From Nitrospinota bacterium (GTDB lineage Bacteria; UBA8248), in NCBI GenBank assembly GCA_011523725.1, contig WTGD01000001.1:1-8219 (forward strand): a DNA stretch of 8,219 nt. The letters are read 5' to 3'. The notes under the pieces are model-generated. The model saw nothing but the letters and a program-made list of their open reading frames with translations. It was not told the DNA's origin and did not search any database. The stretch's first letter is position 1. The number at the start of each line of letters is the position of its first letter. Made by a program: the position numbers and the translations under genes. Of the stretch, positions 1-6,838 are shown in pieces.

Positions 1-865
1 CCTCCCGCGTGTAGTTGTAGATGGCGGGGCGACGTGTTTTGAGCGCGACCAAGCCCGCCCGCATGGCGATTTCGATGGAGGTTTCTTCTTTTCCCCCAAA
101 ACCCCCGCCCGGCGGCGTGGAGATGAACTGAATCTCGTTTTGTCCCAATCCCAGCACCGGAGCGATGACGCGCCTCACCATATGCGGGCACTGGGTGGGC
201 CCGGTGCAGGTGATGGAGCCGTCGGGATTAGGAACCACATAACCCGCATCGGGTTCGAGATAGGCATGATCGATGAACTGCGTTTCGTAAGTATTTTCCA
301 GGACCACGTCCGCTTCGGCGAAGCCTTTTTCGACGTCTCCCTTGCGGATCTTCAAGTGGGTAAGCACATTGCCTTTGGCTACCGGATGGTCAGGCTGGAC
401 AATTGGGGCATCATCTTTCATGGCGTCTTGTGTTTCAAAAACGGCCGGGAGCGCCTTCGTCTTCATTTTCACCAGACCGGCCGCGAACTCCGCCTGCTCC
501 AAAGTGTCCGCCGCCACGACGGCCACGACGTCTTGAAGCGAATAGATGCGCTCATCGACCAAAGCCGGCTGGTCGGGGATGATCATCCCGTAGAGTTTCT
601 GGCCGGGAATGTCCTTGGCGGTCAGTACACAGGCGACGCCAGGCGCGGTTTCCGCCTCGGTCGTATCGACCCATTCCAGCGTTCCACAAGGGATGGGAGC
701 CGTCACCGGAACAACGTACAGCGGATTGATCAGCTTGTGGTCCGCGGCGAAGACGGGCGAACCATCCGCCTTGGGCGGCCCATCCACCCGAGGCATGTCG
801 GCGCCAATGAGATCCCCATCATCATCAGGTCCACCAAACATCTCCTGATAAAAACGTTCTGACAT
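1..865 (-). CDS. Xanthine dehydrogenase/aldehyde oxidase-family molybdenum hydroxylase, large (Mo-binding) subunit, N-terminal part (runs off left edge)
   Basis: This is an uninterrupted minus-strand frame of 288 codons that is still open at the edge. The ATG at 865 is preceded by GGAGG (872-876) at 6 nt. The family hydroxylates heterocycles, aldehydes or CO at a molybdopterin-cytosine-dinucleotide centre and works with FAD and 2Fe-2S subunits in the cytoplasm. The hammerhead domain spans roughly residues 20-150, including PGVACVLTAKDIPG and a Leu-Pro-Ala-Val-Phe stretch. It is followed by RKGDVEKGFAEADVV (about 174-188), FIDHAYLEPDAG (about 197-208, matching the family's HxYLEP signature) and PPGGGFGGKEE (251-261, the conserved glycine-rich loop of the first Mo-cofactor-binding domain). 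Full-length relatives have about 750-800 residues, so about two thirds is missing, including the active-site loop that separates CO dehydrogenase from other subfamilies and the catalytic Glu. The substrate therefore cannot be told. The gene lies 85 bp downstream of the PAC2 gene on the same strand, with no visible terminator between them. Confidence 0.9.
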   Translation of the reverse strand, partial: MSERFYQEMFGGPDDDGDLIGADMPRVDGPPKADGSPVFAADHKLINPLYVVPVTAPIPCGTLEWVDTTEAETAPGVACVLTAKDIPGQKLYGMIIPDQPALVDERIYSLQDVVAVVAADTLEQAEFAAGLVKMKTKALPAVFETQDAMKDDAPIVQPDHPVAKGNVLTHLKIRKGDVEKGFAEADVVLENTYETQFIDHAYLEPDAGYVVPNPDGSITCTGPTQCPHMVRRVIAPVLGLGQNEIQFISTPPGGGFGGKEETSIEIAMRAGLVALKTRRPAIYNYTRE

Positions 866-871
866 TACAAA

Positions 872-876
872 CCTCC
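872..876 (-). promoter_or_regulatory. Ribosome binding site of the Mo-hydroxylase gene
   Basis: A perfect GGAGG on the minus strand sits 6 nt upstream of the ATG at 865. It fixes the start of this edge-truncated gene. Confidence 0.75.
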
Positions 877-950
877 GCTTATGAAAGACTCCTGCTTTTC
901 CACATGATGGAGTTAATTTACATGATTACAAAGAAACAGACGCCGATCGC

Positions 951-1868
951 TCAATCTGACTCCGGCCCACCGGGTTTTCTCCGGAGCAAGCGCTCTATCT
1001 CGTCAGCTACCTCGGCACCGGGAGGCAATTTCCCCTCTTCTTCCTCGGGTTCTCCATCGAACGCATCCTCAAAATCCAAACCTGGAATGTCATCCGGAAT
1101 CTGGCCTTTTTGAATATCCTCTACATACTTGGCGATGCGGGGATCTCTGGCGATGATTTGCGCAACCTGTCCATCGAACGTATCGATGGCCACATCGAAA
1201 TCTTCCAGGGAAATTTCAAAACCACCCAAGGCGCTCAGTTTATCCAAAAGAGCGCACGTTGCTTTTGGGTTGGATAGAGATGCAATGTAGTGGGGCACAT
1301 TCACCCACAAGCTCACCGCCGGAAACCCCTCGTCCTGCATGAGCGTATGGATGACGCCCACAATTCCTGTAGGTCCCTCATAGCGCGTTATCTCCACGCC
1401 CGAGGGCTCTATTAATGATGGATCGGTGGCGATGGCCATCAAGCGGCTGGGTTGGGTATGCAGGTCACCCGCGAGCAAAGCCCCCATCGTCACGATCATG
1501 CGCGCATCGTAGCGGCTGCCAATCGTTAGAACATCGCGACTGAAGTGTTTCCATTTCAAATGGGGCTCGGTTCCGACCCCGACGATCAAATCACGCCCGA
1601 AATCCGGTGTTCGACAATAGAAAAATTCGTTCTGCGGCCAGGTAATCTGCCGTTCGCCGGATTCGCTGAGCTTTACGGTCGGTCTTTGATCCGCAAACTG
1701 GAAAAAATCATCCGACTGGATTTGCGCCACCCGTTTCCCTTGGAATTGTTGAACCAGGTAGCGCGCCGCCGCCGTTGCGGACTCCGCTGCATCGTTCCAT
1801 CCGGAGAACGCCATGATGAGCAAAGGATCGTTGGCGTCCTCCACTTCGTGGAAAAATGTAACGCCCAT
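951..1868 (-). CDS. PAC2 (proteasome assembly chaperone 2) family protein
   Basis: This 305-residue soluble protein has no signal peptide. Recognisable PAC2 features are the N-terminal PLLIMAFSGWNDAAESATAA (about 15-34), where GWNDA is the family hallmark. The middle has IEPSGVEITRYEGPTGIVGV, a typical PAC2 core, and then SLWVNVPHYIASLSNPKATCALL. PAC2 proteins help assemble the 20S proteasome in eukaryotes; homologues in archaea and many bacteria have no firmly known role. The last 50 or so residues are highly acidic (a run of four Glu) and then turn basic. The start is chosen at 1868 because GGAGG (1877-1881) lies 8 nt upstream. The in-frame ATG at 1883 overlaps that site and would add only five residues. 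The gene is flanked on the same strand by a flavin monooxygenase (118 bp upstream) and the Mo-hydroxylase (85 bp downstream), so cotranscription is possible. No proteasome gene is in the window. Confidence 0.9.
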   Translation of the reverse strand: MGVTFFHEVEDANDPLLIMAFSGWNDAAESATAAARYLVQQFQGKRVAQIQSDDFFQFADQRPTVKLSESGERQITWPQNEFFYCRTPDFGRDLIVGVGTEPHLKWKHFSRDVLTIGSRYDARMIVTMGALLAGDLHTQPSRLMAIATDPSLIEPSGVEITRYEGPTGIVGVIHTLMQDEGFPAVSLWVNVPHYIASLSNPKATCALLDKLSALGGFEISLEDFDVAIDTFDGQVAQIIARDPRIAKYVEDIQKGQIPDDIPGLDFEDAFDGEPEEEEGKLPPGAEVADEIERLLRRKPGGPESD

Positions 1869-1876
1869 GTTCAATA

Positions 1877-1881
1877 CCTCC
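1877..1881 (-). promoter_or_regulatory. Ribosome binding site that decides the PAC2 start
   Basis: GGAGG lies 8 nt before the ATG at 1868. The upstream in-frame ATG at 1883 shares bases with this site and has no comparable site of its own at normal spacing, so the downstream ATG is preferred. Confidence 0.65.
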
Positions 1882-1902
1882 ATCCCGGCATCGTATTTCT
1901 AA

Positions 1903-1911
1903 ATTATTCCA
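1903..1911 (-). promoter_or_regulatory. Possible extended -10 promoter for the PAC2 gene
   Basis: The minus strand reads TGGAATAAT, an extended -10 (TGn plus a hexamer matching TATAAT at 5 of 6 positions), in an AT-rich patch. No convincing -35 hexamer lies 16-18 nt upstream, which extended -10 promoters can tolerate. Transcription would begin near 1896, giving a leader of about 28 nt before the ATG at 1868. This is by eye only. Confidence 0.35.
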
Positions 1912-1986
1912 TATTCAACAGGGATAAAATGCCGACCGCGCAACGATAATTGAAACAATTTCCTCCCCTCCCGCTCGTTTCTCTCA

Positions 1987-3192
1987 TCAGTTCTCTTTCG
2001 GAAAACTCCCGCTCTCCGGCGGATACGTGAACAAATTGCTCTTGTGTTCTTCCAAGCCGGGGGTTTCCCATGAGGGGGTTCCCCCAGGGGAAGGCATCTT
2101 GCCTTGCGCCACATCCTTTTGGAGTCTTCGCCACTCGTTTTGGAGATCCTCAGCATGCCCCCTGAAATGCGGTATTACATACCGCGCAAACATCTCGAGT
2201 GAGTCTCTTATTTTCTGATCGCCCACCCATTCTTGCGTCGTGAGCATAAGGCCGCCGAAGCCACCTGATTCCTCCTGTATTTTCTCTATCACCTCAATCG
2301 CGTCATCCGGAGTGCCCACAATCCAGTATCTTTGCTCGGCGGCTGTTTTCGGCGTGATTTCAGCACGCGACTGATCGGGATACGACTCATAGGCAGGTTT
2401 CAAACCGATATCCATGAAGTAGTTCATGTCTCGAAGAGCACACTTTTCGATATCGGCCCACGCCTTCTCGCGGCTTTCGGCAAGATGCACGTATGTTGTG
2501 ATTCTCCAGTTTTCACGCGACACCTGCGTACCGTATTTTCGCGCACATTCCTCCATATAAGGCCATTGCTCGGAGAGTGCGAGGTTATCCATGATTTTCT
2601 TGCCGCCGAAAGAGAGCAATATCATCTCGTAGCGGGCAGCCATATCGATTGCCCCACGACTTCCCGCCGATGCGATGGCAAACGGCATTCTGGGCTTTTG
2701 GTAAGAACGTACCTGGAGACAAACATTTCTCAACTTCCAGAAACGGCCCTCGTAATCGAAAGGCTCGGGCGATTCCAGGAGCTTGATCATGATATCTACC
2801 GATTCGTTCAGCATCGGACGCAGATCGCCCGATGGAATGTCAAACAACTTGATGTCACTTACTAAATTGCTTGGCCCCACTCCAAAGATGACGCGTCCCC
2901 TGGTGAGTTGATCCAAAAACGCCATCCGCTCCGCCAAGTGAAACGGATGATGGAAAGGAACACTGATTACGGAAGTACCCAATCGGATTCGCTTCGCCTT
3001 GGCCGCAGCCATGGCGAGAGCCATCTCGGGCGCCGGAATCGTCTCCCAACCCCCGGAATGGTGCTCGCCGATATAAAATTCATCAAAGTCGAGTTCATCG
3101 GCATATTCAATGAGTGAAATATCACGTTGATAGGCAAGTGATGGACTTTCAGAAGGGTGATGAATCGGCATCATGAAAAAGGAAAATTTCAA
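1987..3192 (-). CDS. LLM class flavin-dependent oxidoreductase, limonene 1,2-monooxygenase-like
   Basis: This 401-residue bacterial-luciferase-fold enzyme uses reduced flavin and O2 to oxygenate a small organic substrate. Key stretches are MKFSFFMMPIHHP at the N-terminus (first beta strand), FYIGEHHSGGWETIPAPE (about 39-56) and RIRLGTSVISVPFHHP (about 68-83). LDQLTRGRVIFGVGP follows at about 93-107, and near the C-terminus there is a GTPDDAIEVI segment typical of the family. The GEHHSGGWE and PFHHP pattern resembles limonene 1,2-monooxygenase-type members, but the substrate is not established. The start is TTG at 3192: the following residues match the family N-terminus exactly, and GGGAGGGG (3201-3208) lies 8 nt upstream. 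An ATG at 3276 would add 28 residues unlike the family. The last 45 or so residues form a Pro/Gly/Ser-rich tail beyond the barrel. The gene is divergent from typA and is first in a minus-strand run with PAC2 and the Mo-hydroxylase. Confidence 0.9.
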   Translation of the reverse strand: MKFSFFMMPIHHPSESPSLAYQRDISLIEYADELDFDEFYIGEHHSGGWETIPAPEMALAMAAAKAKRIRLGTSVISVPFHHPFHLAERMAFLDQLTRGRVIFGVGPSNLVSDIKLFDIPSGDLRPMLNESVDIMIKLLESPEPFDYEGRFWKLRNVCLQVRSYQKPRMPFAIASAGSRGAIDMAARYEMILLSFGGKKIMDNLALSEQWPYMEECARKYGTQVSRENWRITTYVHLAESREKAWADIEKCALRDMNYFMDIGLKPAYESYPDQSRAEITPKTAAEQRYWIVGTPDDAIEVIEKIQEESGGFGGLMLTTQEWVGDQKIRDSLEMFARYVIPHFRGHAEDLQNEWRRLQKDVAQGKMPSPGGTPSWETPGLEEHKSNLFTYPPESGSFPKEN

Positions 3193-3200
3193 GGCGAGTT

Positions 3201-3208
3201 CCCCTCCC
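3201..3208 (-). promoter_or_regulatory. Ribosome binding site supporting a TTG start for the limonene-monooxygenase-like gene
   Basis: GGGAGGGG on the minus strand ends 8 nt before the TTG at 3192. No ATG or GTG lies at suitable spacing, and the protein from the TTG begins with the family-typical MKF. Confidence 0.65.
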
Positions 3209-3305
3209 AATTGAAGTGACAATAGAAAATGCGGGAATCTAGCAACTATCTTATCCCATTTATGAATCTCCAGCATCCCAACCCCAAAATTTATTCCCCT
3301 TCCTC

Positions 3306-3334
3306 TTGTAATGGCTACATAATTACGCCATTAT
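3306..3334 (+). promoter_or_regulatory. Possible sigma-70-type promoter for typA
   Basis: TTGTAA (3306-3311) and CATTAT (3329-3334) are separated by 17 nt; each matches the consensus at 4 of 6 positions. Transcription would start near 3341, giving a leader of about 47 nt before the ATG at 3388. The elements overlap the inverted repeat at 3309-3333. This is by eye only. Confidence 0.3.
3309..3333. repeat. Perfect 7-bp inverted repeat (possible operator) in the divergent typA/monooxygenase region
   Basis: TAATGGC and GCCATTA are exact inverted copies separated by 11 nt, so the dyad spans 25 bp centred near 3321. It lies between two divergent genes and coincides with the best candidate typA promoter. 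Arm length and spacing suit a dimeric regulator. It is unlikely to be a terminator: no T-run follows and the loop is long. Confidence 0.4.
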
Positions 3335-3378
3335 CCCGGCGCTTTGGGCGCATTCCCGGATGTCACGAATCATTTTGC

Positions 3379-3382
3379 GAGG
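3379..3382 (+). promoter_or_regulatory. Ribosome binding site that decides the typA start
   Basis: GAGG lies 5 nt upstream of the ATG at 3388. The open frame extends upstream to an ATG at 3229, but those 53 extra residues resemble no part of TypA, and family members begin just before the G1 motif. Confidence 0.65.
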
Positions 3383-3387
3383 ACAAA

Positions 3388-5193
3388 ATGGCCATCGTGC
3401 AACGAACCGACCTGAGAAATCTCGCCATCATCGCCCACGTCGATCATGGCAAAACCACCCTCGTGGACGCCATGCTCTGGCAAAGCGGCATCTTCCGCGA
3501 GGGGCAAGCCGTGGCGGAGCGCGTACTCGATTCGATGGATCTCGAGCGTGAGAAAGGCATCACCATCATGGCGAAAAACTGCGCCATCGATTTCAACGGG
3601 ATACGCTACAACATCGTCGACACGCCGGGTCATGCGGATTTCGGCGGCGAGGTGGAGCGCGTCCTCTCGATGGTGGATGGCGTGATGCTATTAGTCGACG
3701 CTTCGGAAGGCCCCCTGCCACAGACGCGGTTCGTCGTCGGCAAGGCCCTGGAGCGAGAACTCCCCTTCGTCGTCGTCATCAACAAAATCGACCGCTCAGA
3801 CGCAAGACCAGAGCAAGTACTCGACGAAATCTACGATCTGTTCATCGATCTGGACGCAGGTGAAGCCCAGCTCGATTTTCCCGTGCTCTACGCCGTTGCG
3901 CGGGAGGGCAGGGTCGGTTCCGAACCCGACGAGTTCTCTCCAACTCTGAAGCCCTTGTTCCATACCCTTGAGAACACGATACCACCACCCTCATACGACG
4001 CAGACAAACCACTTCAGATGCTCGTCTCCCGCCTTGAATACGATAATTACGTGGGTCGTCTCTCCATCGGCCGAATTTGGAATGGACAACTAAAATCAAA
4101 GACCCAAGCCTTGGTTTTGGGGAGCGATGAGAGAAAGACGAAAGGAGAGATCGTGTCTATTTTCGGTTATGAAGGATTGAGTCGCTACCAAATGGAAGAA
4201 GCACGCGGCGGCGATATCGTTGCGATAGCCGGCTTAGAGCACCTGGAAATCGGGGACACCATCGCGGATGTGGACAACCCGGTTGCGCTGCCCGCCATTA
4301 CTGTAGATGAACCCACTATCGCCATGAATTTCAGGATCAACGATACCCCGCTGGCGGGTCGCAGCGGGAAATACCTCACTTCGCGTCAGATTCGAGAGCG
4401 GCTCCAGCGAGAGGCAAGAAATAATGTAGCCATCAAAGTCGAGGAGACCAATACTGCGGACGCCCTGCGTGTGTCCGGACGAGGTTCTTTGCAACTCGCC
4501 GTGCTGATCGAGCAACTCAGGCGCGAGCTATACGAACTCACCGTCGGACGGCCCGAGGTCATTACGCGCAAAGAAGGCGGCAAGACCCTGGAGCCCATGG
4601 AAAACGTGGTGGTGGACGTTCCCGAAGAATTCATCGGCGCCGTCACGCAGAGCATGGGCGCACGCAAGGGGAAAATGACCAGGATGATCAACCACGGCAA
4701 AGGGCGCGCGCGACTCGATTTTTCCATCCCCAGCCGGGGCCTCATCGGCTTTCGTAGCGAATTCCTCACCCAGACACGGGGAACAGGTATACTCACCCAC
4801 ATTTTCGCTGGGTGGAGTGAATGGGCTGGCGAGCTTCCGGGCAGAACGACGGGCGCATTGATATCGGACCGCGCGGGCAAAACCACGTCATACGCGGTGG
4901 AAAACATTCAAGAGCGCGGAACTCTTTTCGTCGCGCCAACAGAAGAAGTCTATGAAGGAATGATCATCGGCGAGAACAGCCGCGAACAGGACATGTTCGT
5001 GAACATCTCGAAGGAGAAGAAACTCACCAACATCCGGGCAGCCCACGCCGACATATCCGCTCAACTCATCCCGCCCAAGCGATTCAGCCTGGAAGAAGCG
5101 CTCGAATTCCTGCGCGAGGGTGAATGTCTGGAAGTAACCCCTGAAATCTTCCGGTTGCGTAAAACGGAACTAAAGGCCAGAAAACACGCTTAA
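3388..5193 (+). CDS. typA: Translational GTPase TypA/BipA
   Basis: This 601-residue protein is close to the usual length of about 600-615. TypA/BipA binds the ribosome like EF-G and LepA, hydrolyses GTP, and supports 50S assembly, stress and cold adaptation. G motifs: G1 AHVDHGKTT (16-24), G2 REKGITI (54-60), G3 DTPGH (78-82), G4 NKID (132-135). The G5 position reads YAVAREG (168-174), with Val170 where the SA element normally has Ser. Domain II follows (LEYDNYVGRLSIGRI), then EF-G-like domains with RVSGRGSLQLAVLIEQLRRE and RPEVI. The TypA-specific C-terminal domain follows: SRGLIGFRSEFLTQTRGTG, ENIQERGTLFV, and a segment with TNIRAAH and SLEEALEF. The gene stands alone on the plus strand, divergent from the flavin monooxygenase and convergent with the isomerase, with only 4 bp between the two stop codons. 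It is intact, with no frameshift seen. Confidence 0.98.
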   Translation: MAIVQRTDLRNLAIIAHVDHGKTTLVDAMLWQSGIFREGQAVAERVLDSMDLEREKGITIMAKNCAIDFNGIRYNIVDTPGHADFGGEVERVLSMVDGVMLLVDASEGPLPQTRFVVGKALERELPFVVVINKIDRSDARPEQVLDEIYDLFIDLDAGEAQLDFPVLYAVAREGRVGSEPDEFSPTLKPLFHTLENTIPPPSYDADKPLQMLVSRLEYDNYVGRLSIGRIWNGQLKSKTQALVLGSDERKTKGEIVSIFGYEGLSRYQMEEARGGDIVAIAGLEHLEIGDTIADVDNPVALPAITVDEPTIAMNFRINDTPLAGRSGKYLTSRQIRERLQREARNNVAIKVEETNTADALRVSGRGSLQLAVLIEQLRRELYELTVGRPEVITRKEGGKTLEPMENVVVDVPEEFIGAVTQSMGARKGKMTRMINHGKGRARLDFSIPSRGLIGFRSEFLTQTRGTGILTHIFAGWSEWAGELPGRTTGALISDRAGKTTSYAVENIQERGTLFVAPTEEVYEGMIIGENSREQDMFVNISKEKKLTNIRAAHADISAQLIPPKRFSLEEALEFLREGECLEVTPEIFRLRKTELKARKHA

Positions 5194-5197
5194 TATC

Positions 5198-5695
5198 CTA
5201 ACCATCCAGCACCTTGTTCCACTCTGTAATCCTGTCTTTTTGCGCTTCGAACAACCCGGAGGCGTCACCCTCGATCTCGATTCTCTCGATTCCGTCACCC
5301 TGCTCAATCGCATCCACCACGTCCTGACCGGAAGTGACGCGCCCGAAAACGGTGTGGTTCCCGTCGAGCCAGGCCGTGGGCACGTGCGTTATGAAGAACT
5401 GAGAACCATTCGTACCGGGACCCGCATTCGCCATCGAGAGAACGCCCGGGCCGTCATGGGGAAGATCAGGAGAACACTCGTCTTCGAATTTGTAGCCGGG
5501 ACCACCCGTTCCCGAGCCCAAAGGACAGCCGCCCTGAATCATGAAATCGGAAATCACGCGGTGAAAAATAAGGCCATCGTAGAAGCCCCGCTTGGCGAGG
5601 TTCGCAAAGCTGGCCACCGTCACGGGGGCCTTGTCTTCATGCAAATCGAGCCGTATCTCGCCACGGCTCGTCGTTATTACTGCGGAAAGCGCCAT
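5198..5695 (-). CDS. Cyclophilin-type peptidyl-prolyl cis-trans isomerase
   Basis: This 165-residue single-domain cyclophilin speeds cis-trans isomerisation of X-Pro bonds during protein folding. Conserved active-site blocks are FHRVISDFMIQGG (44-56, with the catalytic Arg46 and Phe51, Met52 and Gln54), MANAGPGTNGSQFFIT (88-103) and AWLDGNHTVFG (108-118, with Trp109 and His114). No signal peptide is present, so it should be cytosolic (PpiB-like rather than PpiA-like). The ATG at 5695 has AAAGGAG 6 nt upstream. The gene lies 89 bp downstream of the second luciferase-like gene on the same strand, and its stop is 4 bp from the end of the opposing typA. No hairpin terminator is seen at the junction. 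Confidence 0.97.
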   Translation of the reverse strand: MALSAVITTSRGEIRLDLHEDKAPVTVASFANLAKRGFYDGLIFHRVISDFMIQGGCPLGSGTGGPGYKFEDECSPDLPHDGPGVLSMANAGPGTNGSQFFITHVPTAWLDGNHTVFGRVTSGQDVVDAIEQGDGIERIEIEGDASGLFEAQKDRITEWNKVLDG

Positions 5696-5701
5696 GAATT
5701 A

Positions 5702-5708
5702 CTCCTTT
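5702..5708 (-). promoter_or_regulatory. Ribosome binding site of the cyclophilin gene
   Basis: AAAGGAG on the minus strand ends 6 nt before the ATG at 5695. It is a strong site, consistent with a well-expressed folding factor. Confidence 0.7.
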
Positions 5709-5784
5709 GGTATATGAATGAGCAAAACTGAAGCTCAAGGTCGACGGCGAAGCCTAACAGAACCATCCCCTCGGGTCTAAGGCC

Positions 5785-6798
5785 TCAAAGATTTCCTTTC
5801 AGACCAAAAATCTCCGCCAATAGTTCATAGGATTTCACCCGAGCCTCGAAGCTGTACATCACGTTCACGATGACGAGTTCTTCGACCTTGTGCTCGGAAG
5901 CCAGAATCTCAAGCCTTTCCCTGACCTGCTCCGGATCCCCCGCGATGGTTCTGCTGTCAATGTCCTGAGCGAAGGCGCGCTCCATGTTCGTCCACGGGTA
6001 GGCGAGCGCTTCCTCCGGCGTGGGCACGCCATCTCCCTCGCCGCGACGGCTTCTGAGCATTACCAGAGGCCTGCTGGCCGCATGGTAGAGCGCTTCTTCT
6101 TCGCTCGGCGCGCAAATCACAAAAACCGCAACGCTTCCCATGGGCGCTTTGCATTCGGCCGACGGTCGAAAATCCCTGCGGTACATATCCATCACCTGGA
6201 CGCTGCCATACGCGTTGATGAAATGGGCGAAAGAAAACGCGCAGCCAAGATGAGCGGCGAGGATCGCGCTTTGATCCGAGGTTCCCAGGAGCCACATTTC
6301 GGGCGCCGTCTCTCCGGTGGGCATGGCGCGTATCCGGGCGAAGGGATGATCCTCCGGCAGCGACCCATCCATCCAGCCTCGAAGGTCGGAGACTTTTTGC
6401 GGGAAATCATCGTAGCGAAAACCGCTCTGCTCAGGCGCCAAAGCCGCAGACGTGAGCCTGTCGGCGCCGGGGGCGCGGCCCAAGCCCAAATCGATGCGGC
6501 CCGGATAAAGCGTCTCCAGCACCCGGAACGATTCGGCCACCTTGAGCGCGCTGTAGTGGCTGAGCATGACCCCGCCCGATCCCACGCGAATCGTCTTCGT
6601 CCTTGCGGCGATCTGGCCGACCAGAACTTCCGGCGACGTGCCGGCGAATGCGCTGTGGCTATGATGTTCCGCCAGCCAGTAGCGGTAATAACCCAGGCGT
6701 TCGGCAACTTGCGCCAACTCGACGGTTTCGCCGATGGCGTCCGCCGCCGTTCCTCCCGAGCGGATGGGAGATTGATCCAGAACACTCAAACGAATCAT
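5785..6798 (-). CDS. LLM class flavin-dependent oxidoreductase (MsnO8/YhbW-like family)
   Basis: This 337-residue enzyme has the length of the single-domain luciferase-like alkanal-monooxygenase homologues. The order of motifs is characteristic: MIRLSVLDQSPI at the start, AERLGYYRYWLAEHH (32-46), SPEVLVGQIAARTKTIRVGSG (55-75), GGVMLSHYSALKVAESF (75-91), and PGRIDLGLGRAPGAD (99-113). WLLGTSDQSAILAAHLG follows at about 168-184. These match the subgroup that includes MsnO8 and E. coli YhbW. The family fold binds FMN, but the substrate is unknown for most members. The ATG at 6798 fits the family N-terminus, yet no clear Shine-Dalgarno sequence precedes it. It lies 40 nt after the lipoprotein gene's stop, so translation may rely on read-on from that gene. 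The gene is co-directional with the cyclophilin downstream. It is clearly a different subfamily from the monooxygenase at 1987-3192, so it is not a recent duplicate. Confidence 0.92.
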   Translation of the reverse strand: MIRLSVLDQSPIRSGGTAADAIGETVELAQVAERLGYYRYWLAEHHSHSAFAGTSPEVLVGQIAARTKTIRVGSGGVMLSHYSALKVAESFRVLETLYPGRIDLGLGRAPGADRLTSAALAPEQSGFRYDDFPQKVSDLRGWMDGSLPEDHPFARIRAMPTGETAPEMWLLGTSDQSAILAAHLGCAFSFAHFINAYGSVQVMDMYRRDFRPSAECKAPMGSVAVFVICAPSEEEALYHAASRPLVMLRSRRGEGDGVPTPEEALAYPWTNMERAFAQDIDSRTIAGDPEQVRERLEILASEHKVEELVIVNVMYSFEARVKSYELLAEIFGLKGNL

Positions 6799-6838
6799 CT
6801 ATTCGAGAACCACTTGAAAGGAGAATTTGGGAGATTTT

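Noticed and set aside
140..862. A 240-codon open frame on the plus strand
   Set aside because: It lies antisense to the Mo-hydroxylase gene, whose minus-strand translation shows clear family motifs. The plus-strand product resembles nothing and has no good ribosome binding site.
1545..1949. A 134-codon open frame on the plus strand
   Set aside because: It is antisense to the PAC2 gene and its upstream gap. The product has no recognisable domain and no supporting ribosome binding site.
5696..5784. A possible TTGAGC/TATACC promoter before the cyclophilin gene
   Set aside because: The spacing is 18 nt and the start of transcription would fall within the Shine-Dalgarno sequence, leaving almost no leader. 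Transcription from the upstream gene is simpler.
1987..6798. The two luciferase-like genes as a recent tandem duplication
   Set aside because: They differ in length (401 and 337 residues), N-terminal motifs and subfamily signatures. They are separate family members.
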